From 2-01-FULL-44-17 sp036517175 (lineage in GTDB: Bacteria > Patescibacteriota > Minisyncoccia > 2-02-FULL-40-12 > IGHO2-01-FULL-4-A), in contig DATDXQ010000009.1 in the NCBI GenBank assembly GCA_036517175.1, positions 1-11,893 of the forward strand: 11,893 bases of DNA, written 5' to 3'. The position numbers and the translations under genes were made by a program. Below, in pieces: positions 7,396 to 11,788 of the stretch (position 1 is its first letter; the number at the start of each line of letters is the position of its first letter). Under the pieces are notes generated by a model, which was not told where the DNA came from, searched no databases, and worked only from the letters and a program-made list of their open reading frames with translations.

Positions 7396-8151
7396 TTACT
7401 TTATGACAAAAACAACTTCTATTTCAGTCTCTACCTCTACTGGCTCATTACTCAAAGTTGTCGGGCGATACTCCCATTGCTTAACTGCATTGGTTGCGGA
7501 CAGGACAAGCAACGGGTGGCCAGAAATAAGCCTTAGGTCCTTGATTCTGCCATCTTTACCTATGATAGCCCTAAAGACAACCTTTCCCTGGACCCTAGTT
7601 TTCAAGGCAAGTGAAGGATATTGAGGTTGCGGTTGTTTAACAATCTTAGCAGCCATGACACCGGAACTTATACGTTGTCGCTCTTCTGGTTTATTAGGTT
7701 CAGGAATTGGTTTGGGTGCTGGGGTGGACGGAGGTGGAGCAGGAGCCGAAACACTTGACTCTGGGATCCCAAAACCAACAGATTCAACAAAACTATTATT
7801 AGTAGGCACAGAAATGTCTATGGTTGGTTGTTTAAAATCTTCAGGCGCATCTTTAATAAGGTTTATCTTTACTGGTATTTTTATTGGGGCAACGAAATCA
7901 ACATTGAATTTCTTAGGTGGAACCTTTTTGACAATGACCCTCTTAATTTCTTCTGGGGGAGGTGCGGGTGGCGGGGAAGGGGGAGGTGGAGCAACTATAA
8001 TCCCGGACAACATCTCTGGCTCAAGAACATCAGTAAAAATAATAGGCAATAAAATCATGAAGCAAACAAACAAAACTTGAATAAATGCAGAAAATGCGAG
8101 TGTAGAGCCCTTATTGGTCTTGCCCTGATTCACAAAGGTCTGCTCGAACAT
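7396..8151 (-). CDS. TonB-like energy transducer
   Basis: TonB proteins couple the inner-membrane proton gradient to outer-membrane transporters. The 251-aa protein has the full layout: short cytoplasmic N-terminus, one membrane helix (about 17-39), a proline-rich spacer (APPPPSPPPAPPPEE at 54-68, more prolines at 137-153) and a C-terminal TonB domain from about 173 with QPQYPSLAL, VQGKVVF, IGKDGRI, SGHPLL, KQWEYRP and a closing beta strand. AAGGA lies 6 bases before the ATG. No exbB, exbD or TonB-dependent receptor is in the window. It probably leads a unit with the dioxygenase gene, since no terminator was seen in the 75-base gap. Such a protein is unexpected if the host is a single-membrane CPR cell. 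TonB_C domains also occur in other envelope proteins, so the transport role is inferred. Confidence 0.87.
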   Translation of the reverse strand: MFEQTFVNQGKTNKGSTLAFSAFIQVLFVCFMILLPIIFTDVLEPEMLSGIIVAPPPPSPPPAPPPEEIKRVIVKKVPPKKFNVDFVAPIKIPVKINLIKDAPEDFKQPTIDISVPTNNSFVESVGFGIPESSVSAPAPPPSTPAPKPIPEPNKPEERQRISSGVMAAKIVKQPQPQYPSLALKTRVQGKVVFRAIIGKDGRIKDLRLISGHPLLVLSATNAVKQWEYRPTTLSNEPVEVETEIEVVFVIK

Positions 8152-8242
8152 ATAAAATCCTTTTTAAAGAACAAGATATTAACTAAATTAATAACACAAG
8201 ATTTATAAAAAACAAAAATAATTAAGACGGCTAGGACAAATT

Positions 8243-8285
8243 ATTTCAAAATAAAATGCCCCCAAAGGGCATTTTATTTTGAAAT
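8243..8285. terminator. strong terminator hairpin, 19-bp stem
   Basis: Perfect inverted repeat 8243-8261 with 8267-8285 around the loop CCAAA; GC-rich tip (GCCC/GGGC) on an A/T stem whose arm reads ATTTTATTTT on both strands, so it can stop transcription both ways. It lies 12 bases after the stop of the 124-aa gene and isolates it from the TonB-like gene. Confidence 0.85.
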
Positions 8286-8297
8286 TTTAAACAGTAT

Positions 8298-8672
8298 CTA
8301 GCTGGAAGCCTTCTTGAAAAGATTTTGTTGCCTTAATTTTTCCGCCAGGTTGAAATCATCCATTAGCGCCTGCACCTTCTCCATTTCTGCTATTCTTTCT
8401 GCTGATGTTGGATCATCATTTAATTGCGACATTGCTGCTTCAAAATCATTCTTTACATCACCATGCCACTTTGCAAACTCAGCGTCACTCATGGTTAGCA
8501 ATCTTTTATCCCTTATCTGCTCCGCCCCGGGAACAACATCAGTACTTCCAACAGGACTCTCCTTAGGCATGGTGGCGTTCAACCTTTCCATGTCCTCTGG
8601 TCTAACCTCACCAGTTACAGGGTTCGCACCCTCCAAAACTTGGTTAGCAGCTTCTTCAAAAGGATTACCCAT
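8298..8672 (-). CDS. small soluble protein of unknown function
   Basis: Not recognised. It has 124 residues, is acidic and hydrophilic, with no membrane segment, signal or cysteines. The first 45 residues (MGNPFEEAANQVLEGANP...) look unstructured. From about 60 to 118 the sequence is predicted helical and charged (SDAEFAKWHGDVKNDFEAAMSQL, then AERIAEMEKVQALMDDFNLAEKL), possibly a helical bundle or coiled coil. The minus frame is preferred to an equally long plus frame over the same bases (8314-8691), which gives a Cys/Ser-rich implausible protein, and because a promoter (8761-8789) and a strong terminator (8243-8285) fit the minus strand. No Shine-Dalgarno precedes the ATG. It stands alone as a monocistronic gene. 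Confidence 0.72.
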   Translation of the reverse strand: MGNPFEEAANQVLEGANPVTGEVRPEDMERLNATMPKESPVGSTDVVPGAEQIRDKRLLTMSDAEFAKWHGDVKNDFEAAMSQLNDDPTSAERIAEMEKVQALMDDFNLAEKLRQQNLFKKASS

Positions 8673-8760
8673 AAAACAACTACTTGAATAAATAGAAGCG
8701 AGTCAGAAATCTGCCGCGCATCAGCTTATTCAATTCTCTTAAAAATTAATCTTAATTTTA

Positions 8761-8789
8761 ATAATATCAAAACAAATACATGAATACAA
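8761..8789 (-). promoter_or_regulatory. candidate promoter of the 124-aa gene
   Basis: On the minus strand TTGTAT (8784-8789) and TATTAT (8761-8766) with a 17-base spacer. Predicted start near 8754 gives a leader of about 80 bases. The same TTGTAT -35 with a 17-base spacer recurs before the 164-aa gene. Confidence 0.4.
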
Positions 8790-8839
8790 CAATTGTTTTT
8801 TATAGCAACAAAGCCCCCAAAAATTATATAAAAATAAAA

Positions 8840-8858
8840 AATAGCCTGTTCGGCTATT
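8840..8858 (-). terminator. terminator of the 164-aa gene
   Basis: A 7-bp stem (AATAGCC at 8840-8846 with GGCTATT at 8852-8858, 5-base loop) followed on the minus strand by TTTTTATTTTTAT. It begins one base after the stop codon. Confidence 0.75.
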
Positions 8859-8859
8859 A

Positions 8860-9354
8860 TCATGGCACGGTTTCTAGATTTTCCTTAGACCTAGAGGCAA
8901 CTCCTCTAATAATTTCTAGCATATGCTCTTGTGACCATAGATCAGATTGGCACAAACCTTGGCCATGGGATAATCCGTAGCAAGAGCTGGGCGGAACATT
9001 TCGGATTATAATGGGTATTCCAAGCTTAAGAGCTTCGACCCTCAACTCCTCAGCCTCTATGCTACTATTGTGATTGATGCTCACGACCGGATTCCATTTT
9101 GACCAAAACGTTGAATTGTCATCCTCTCTAGATTTTAAACCAAGTTGTTCTGCCAAATTTTTAGCCTCAGCATAGGAAACATCTTTGATTTTAAAAAGAA
9201 GCATTCCCCCCAAAGAATGATTCGCCTCCAATGCGAGAGAACAGGTATTTTCATCCCAAGTTAGAAAATAGTAAGACTTTTTTAGAAAATCTCTTAACAC
9301 TGGCCCATTGATTGTTATGTTTCCAACTATTGTTAACTTTTGTGGATCATACAT
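8860..9354 (-). CDS. protein of unknown function
   Basis: Not recognised. It has 164 residues, apparently cytosolic, with no membrane segment or signal. The N-terminal part (1-85) alternates short strands and helices (KLTIVGNITINGPVLRDFLKK, YAEAKNLAEQLG). The C-terminal part (about 105-164) contains LRVEALKLGIPIIIRNVPP, a Ser-Cys-Tyr and Gly-rich turn (SSCYGLSHGQGLC) and a final helix. The two nearby cysteines could bind metal, but a partner pair is missing. Translation signals are the best in this half of the window: GGAGAGG six bases before the ATG. It has its own promoter and terminator. There is no clue from its neighbours (pyrE upstream, an unknown gene downstream). Confidence 0.78.
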   Translation of the reverse strand: MYDPQKLTIVGNITINGPVLRDFLKKSYYFLTWDENTCSLALEANHSLGGMLLFKIKDVSYAEAKNLAEQLGLKSREDDNSTFWSKWNPVVSINHNSSIEAEELRVEALKLGIPIIIRNVPPSSCYGLSHGQGLCQSDLWSQEHMLEIIRGVASRSKENLETVP

Positions 9355-9360
9355 TAGACG

Positions 9361-9397
9361 CCTCTCCAGTTATAAAAATTCTTACTTGAAAATACAA
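9361..9397 (-). promoter_or_regulatory. promoter and strong ribosome binding site of the 164-aa gene
   Basis: On the minus strand TTGTAT (9392-9397), a 17-base spacer and TATAAC (9369-9374), then GGAGAGG (9361-9367) 6 bases before the ATG. The transcription start would fall within or beside the ribosome binding site, so either the leader is extremely short or transcription starts elsewhere. Confidence 0.4.
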
Positions 9398-9452
9398 CAT
9401 TTCCACAAATTTACAAGACCACCAATTTCTAATTTCTACATCTTCCAGCATC

Positions 9453-9992
9453 CTACAATAAATCACTCGACTTAAGCACTGACAGAAGCTCCATGTCTAT
9501 TTTATTCAGGCTCTCTATGGCTCCCTCCTCTCTATCAACTAGAACCATAGCCTTTGCTACTTTAAAACCCAAATTCCTTAATATTTGAGCTGATTCTATT
9601 AAAGACTTACCGGTTGTTGCCGTATCATCTATAATGAGTATCGAATCTTTTTTGTTAAGCTTGGGGCCCTCTATCTGTTTTTTATCAGCGTGCTCCTTGG
9701 GCATCTTTCTTATTATAAAAGTCTTAAGGCGGTACTTCTTTGTATAAGCCAGGTAGGCTACAGCCCCTACAAGGGGATCTGCGCCAACCGTTGGGCCGCC
9801 TATTGCGGTAATTTTATTTTTCTTAATAATTTCAAAAAATAAGTGCGCAGATAAATATGCTCCCTCAGATTGCAATGTCACATTTCTGCCATTCAGATAG
9901 TAATTAGAAACCTTGCCAGATGTTAAAACAAAATTCCCTTTTACTAGAGACCGCCTCAGTAATTTTGCCAACCTTCCAGCAGATTTATTCAT
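9453..9992 (-). CDS. pyrE: orotate phosphoribosyltransferase
   Basis: The enzyme joins orotate and PRPP to orotidine 5'-phosphate in cytoplasmic UMP synthesis. The product has 179 residues, a short-type PyrE. Motifs: KGNFVLTSGKVSNYYLNGR (18-36); IGGPTVGADPLVGAVA (64-79); the flexible loop with K96, K99 and H101 (IRKMPKEHADKKQIEGP); and the PRPP-binding motif LIIDDTATTGKS (119-130). No Shine-Dalgarno was seen; the ATG is preceded by an A/T-rich stretch with TATGAT, so the leader may be very short. No terminator is visible after the stop, so some transcripts may read on towards the 164-aa gene. No other pyrimidine gene is in the window, so the pathway may be partial or dispersed. Confidence 0.93.
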   Translation of the reverse strand: MNKSAGRLAKLLRRSLVKGNFVLTSGKVSNYYLNGRNVTLQSEGAYLSAHLFFEIIKKNKITAIGGPTVGADPLVGAVAYLAYTKKYRLKTFIIRKMPKEHADKKQIEGPKLNKKDSILIIDDTATTGKSLIESAQILRNLGFKVAKAMVLVDREEGAIESLNKIDMELLSVLKSSDLL

Positions 9993-10033
9993 CTATTAAT
10001 ATTATTATCATAGAAAATCTAATTAAAAACAAA

Positions 10034-10051
10034 GCCGCTCTAAAGAGCGGC
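10034..10051 (-). terminator. terminator of the 114-aa membrane protein gene
   Basis: A perfect GC-rich 7-bp stem (GCCGCTC at 10034-10040 with GAGCGGC at 10045-10051, loop TAAA) followed on the minus strand by TTTGTTTTTAATT. A second, tighter palindrome (10074-10090, AGACAGAA arms around one base) lies between it and the stop codon. Confidence 0.8.
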
Positions 10052-10095
10052 ATGTAAATATATGGCACAAATTAGACAGAACTTCTGTCTGTCGG

Positions 10096-10440
10096 TCATT
10101 GCCGAGGCCGTCGAGATGAGAATATTTTAGGGTAATCTTCTTCCTCAGGTTTACTATTTAATCCTGCTCCTCCTTGTGTCTTTTTACTTTTTTCTCCTGC
10201 GTGATCATTATTCTGGCTTACCGAAATAATTTTAGGAACTACTATGATGTAAATTATTGGTATAACAATAAATAGGCCAAGACAATGAAAAAATGGTAAA
10301 TCTTGATAAACTGGAGGAACAAAGTAGAAATATCTTTTGCCGAAACCACACACGGTCCAAATGAACCAGAACGGCACCGCCAAACTGGCCTTAAAAAAAA
10401 TATCCAAAATCCAGCCAACTACTGGGATAACATTGAGCAT
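10096..10440 (-). CDS. small membrane protein of unknown function
   Basis: Not recognised. It has 114 residues. Two hydrophobic segments, about 10-33 (with an aromatic cluster PFWFIWTV) and about 50-73 (HCLGLFIVIPIIYIIVV), are joined by FGKRYFYFVPPVYQDLP. Residues 75-114 form a charged, Gly/Lys/Glu-rich tail ending SSRRPRQ that is probably disordered and cytoplasmic. The N-terminus NVIPVVGWILD recalls small bacterial membrane proteins of no known role. The ribosome binding site is strong: AAGGAG at 10446-10451, five bases before the ATG, which fixes the start. It is a single gene with its own terminator. Confidence 0.8.
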   Translation of the reverse strand: MLNVIPVVGWILDIFFKASLAVPFWFIWTVCGFGKRYFYFVPPVYQDLPFFHCLGLFIVIPIIYIIVVPKIISVSQNNDHAGEKSKKTQGGAGLNSKPEEEDYPKIFSSRRPRQ

Positions 10441-10572
10441 TTTCTCTCCTTGTGTTGTAAAATTGCATATCTAACGCCATGCATAAGATAACACTACTTA
10501 ATCAATATTGTCAAATTTTTTATACATTTTTTAGGGAAACTCAACATTAATAATCCCCGTATACCACAAAAC

Positions 10573-10586
10573 ATCCCTTTCGGGAT
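10573..10586 (-). terminator. weak terminator of the GIY-YIG gene
   Basis: A 5-bp stem (ATCCC/GGGAT) closing a GAAA tetraloop in minus reading, followed by GTTTTGTGG. It begins four bases after the stop codon. Confidence 0.55.
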
Positions 10587-10589
10587 TTA

Positions 10590-10829
10590 TTAGACCAATC
10601 TTTTTCTGGCAAAAGCAAAGCCGGAACCTTGCTTGAGATATCTCTCAAAATCTAGAGCTTTCTTTTTGTCTTTGAAAACACAGTACCAAGCTAGCTCAAA
10701 TGGGGCTTTGCTTTTGCTGTAGGTTGATTCATGCCAATTGTGGTCTTTGATTCTTTGTTTTAAATTTTCGGTAAAACCAGTATAAAAACTTTTGTCTTTT
10801 TGACTTTGGAGAATGTAGACATAATACAT
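10590..10829 (-). CDS. GIY-YIG domain protein (UPF0213/URI-like), putative endonuclease
   Basis: A single GIY-YIG domain of 79 residues. Landmarks: YVYIL at 3-7 (the GIY position); FYTGFT at 15-20 (the YIG position); R26 in NLKQRIKDHN; and the catalytic-type glutamate E62 in DFERYLKQGSGFAFARKRL. The length and C-terminal signature match short stand-alone members, which have no DNA-binding domain and mostly unknown targets. The start ATG lies 20 bases from the nested hairpin at 10850-10907, so its promoter may be inside or beyond that repeat. No Shine-Dalgarno was seen. A link between such small nucleases and flanking palindromes would parallel REP-associated transposases, but is only a hypothesis. 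Confidence 0.9.
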   Translation of the reverse strand: MYYVYILQSQKDKSFYTGFTENLKQRIKDHNWHESTYSKSKAPFELAWYCVFKDKKKALDFERYLKQGSGFAFARKRLV

Positions 10830-10849
10830 GAATATTTACTATCACAAGA

Positions 10850-10907
10850 GTCCTGCTTCGCCAACTGCTTCGCTGAAGCTACGCAGTTCAAGAAGGCTAC
10901 GCAGGAC
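10850..10907. repeat. nested hairpin repeat beside the GIY-YIG gene
   Basis: Outer arms GTCCTGC (10850-10856) and GCAGGAC (10901-10907) pair perfectly; GCC (10860-10862) pairs with GGC (10895-10897); the inner arms AACTGC (10863-10868) and GCAGTT (10883-10888) enclose a 14-base loop, 10869-10882. Reverse-complemented, that loop (GTAGCTTCAGCGAA) matches the loop of the hairpin at 10973-10998 at 11 of 14 positions, so this is an inverted relative of that module with a second hairpin nested in it. Confidence 0.7.
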
Positions 10908-10917
10908 ACTTCTACGC

Positions 10918-10951
10918 AAAATAAAATTCCGCATAAACGGAATTTTATTTT
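10918..10951. repeat. 14-bp perfect hairpin, terminator-like in both directions
   Basis: AAAATAAAATTCCG (10918-10931) pairs with CGGAATTTTATTTT (10938-10951) around CATAAA. It has the form of a bidirectional terminator, but no annotated gene ends here. It is embedded between two arms of an 11-bp inverted repeat (10907-10917 CACTTCTACGC with 10988-10998 GCGTAGAAGTG), so it appears as part of a larger palindromic structure. Confidence 0.65.
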
Positions 10952-10972
10952 CTAAAATCTTCTTGTGCTGCG

Positions 10973-11024
10973 CACTTCGAAGCTTTAGCGTAGAAGTGGT
11001 GTTGGTAGAGAACAATGGAAAACT
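10973..11024 (+). repeat. hairpin-plus-core direct repeat, copy 1
   Basis: A hairpin with arms CACTTC (10973-10978) and GAAGTG (10993-10998) around a 14-base loop, followed by the 19-base core TAGAGAACAATGGAAAACT (11006-11024). The core is identical in copy 2 (11637-11655), 631 bases downstream and in the same orientation, and the flank between hairpin and core is also similar. Confidence 0.75.
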
Positions 11025-11059
11025 TTATTATACAAAATCTACACTTCCCTAATAAAAAG

Positions 11060-11075
11060 GCCGACGATAGTCGGC
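11060..11075 (-). terminator. terminator of the 132-aa gene overlapping its stop codon
   Basis: A perfect 6-bp stem (GCCGAC at 11060-11065 with GTCGGC at 11070-11075, loop GATA), followed on the minus strand by CTTTTTATT. The TAG stop (11075-11077) shares its last base with the stem. Confidence 0.8.
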
Positions 11076-11473
11076 TAGATTTTTAAACTCGAGCTTTTCA
11101 ATGCATAAATGATAAGGATACCAATCGTGGTGAAAACGGTGCTAGCACAGAGCACTGAAACGAACCACTGCAATACCCATTGGCGAACCGTTGTTTTGAC
11201 TTCACTATCGCCAAGATCACTAAAGGTCATTCCCTCGATCGCATTACCATGACGACTGACAGGAGAGTGATGAAGCGTGTTTGCGAGCAATTGCGAGAAA
11301 GAGAAAAACACTACAAACAAAACATCTTTCATCGTCCAAGTTACTCCTGGAAAATTGAAATTACCCATTACAATAAGTGCCATTATTGCCACTGCTACAC
11401 ACGCAAGAGTACTAGCGACAAATCCGAGCGTAGTCGCAGACCATTCATTCTTATAAATAGCTGCTGCGTTCAC
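11075..11473 (-). CDS. membrane protein of unknown function in a repeat-bracketed cassette
   Basis: Not recognised. It has 132 residues and three hydrophobic segments: about 13-36, 49-66 and 101-125. Residues 67-98, with HHSPVSRHG and an acidic GDSE, form the main loop. The start is GTG at 11473, supported by a perfect AAGGAG (11479-11484) five bases upstream. A near-consensus promoter (11514-11541) and a terminator overlapping the stop complete a self-contained transcription unit. The gene is bracketed by two directly repeated hairpin-plus-core modules (10973-11024 and 11604-11655). Its regulatory signals are closer to consensus than those of most genes in the window, which fits a transferred cassette (inference). 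The lengthy plus-strand frame over the same bases (11180-11488) lacks comparable signals. Confidence 0.78.
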   Translation of the reverse strand: MNAAAIYKNEWSATTLGFVASTLACVAVAIMALIVMGNFNFPGVTWTMKDVLFVVFFSFSQLLANTLHHSPVSRHGNAIEGMTFSDLGDSEVKTTVRQWVLQWFVSVLCASTVFTTIGILIIYALKSSSLKI

Positions 11474-11513
11474 GGTAGCTCCTTATGATTACTTATTTAA
11501 AGATCTAATCAAT

Positions 11514-11541
11514 AATATACACTCATTCTGTATATTGTCAA
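11514..11541 (-). promoter_or_regulatory. near-consensus promoter of the 132-aa gene with an overlapping operator-like dyad
   Basis: On the minus strand a perfect TTGACA (11536-11541), a 16-base spacer and TATATT (11514-11519, 5 of 6). A perfect 7-bp inverted repeat AATATAC (11514-11520) / GTATATT (11530-11536) with a 9-base spacer spans from the -10 to the edge of the -35, the usual site for a dimeric repressor. Confidence 0.7.
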
Positions 11542-11603
11542 GCACCTGATGGAATATTAAGATAAAATGATAAAAATGCCAATTTTTTTGAAGGAGTGCC
11601 GCT

Positions 11604-11655
11604 CACTGCGAAACCTTGGCGAAGCAGTGGATCTGATAGAGAACAATGGAAAACT
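11604..11655 (+). repeat. hairpin-plus-core direct repeat, copy 2
   Basis: Arms CACTGC (11604-11609) and GCAGTG (11624-11629) enclose a 14-base loop that matches copy 1 at about 10 of 14 positions; the 19-base core TAGAGAACAATGGAAAACT follows at 11637-11655. Relative to copy 1 the stem changed on both sides (CACTTC/GAAGTG to CACTGC/GCAGTG) so pairing is kept. Confidence 0.75.
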
Positions 11656-11734
11656 CACAAAAACCCTATTTTTAAGGAATATCAAAAATCCATTAAAAAT
11701 TAGGAAAACCGTGATTTTTTAAGCTCCGTATACT

Positions 11735-11762
11735 AAAAAACAGACCCTTGGGGATGTTTTTT
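11735..11762 (+). terminator. terminator-like hairpin without an obvious gene
   Basis: AAAAAACA (11735-11742) pairs with TGTTTTTT (11755-11762), and CCC (11745-11747) with GGG (11751-11753), with a small internal loop between. The right arm ends in six T on the plus strand and the left arm gives a T-run on the minus strand. It could end a short plus-strand transcript through repeat copy 2, or a minus-strand transcript from beyond the window. Confidence 0.45.
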
Positions 11763-11788
11763 GAAGGTGTGGAGATAGAATGGATGGG

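Noticed and set aside
7655..8080. A 141-codon plus-strand frame, Gly-rich
   Set aside because: It is the antisense of the proline-rich spacer of the TonB-like gene; the minus strand has clear domain structure and a ribosome binding site.
8314..8691. A 125-codon plus-strand frame as long as the opposing minus-strand gene
   Set aside because: Its product is Cys/Ser-rich without domain pattern; the promoter and strong terminator positions suit the minus-strand gene.
10074..10090. Tight palindrome AGACAGAA-C-TTCTGTCT as a separate terminator
   Set aside because: No T-run follows on the minus strand; the GC-rich hairpin at 10034-10051 is a much better terminator for the same gene.
11006..11024. 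Possible tRNA 3' end on the minus strand: the core reads towards TTGTTCTCTACCA
   Set aside because: Copy 2 has TATCA in place of TACCA, no T-loop consensus (GTTCRA) precedes it, and no matching acceptor or anticodon arm is found. A vestigial att-like tRNA end cannot be excluded, but is not supported.
10828..11052. A 74-codon plus-strand frame
   Set aside because: It reads straight through palindromic repeats and a hairpin. Arg/Ser/Leu repeats in the product come from the repeat sequence.
11180..11488. A 102-codon plus-strand frame opposite the 132-aa gene
   Set aside because: No promoter or ribosome binding site, and it overlaps a gene with both.
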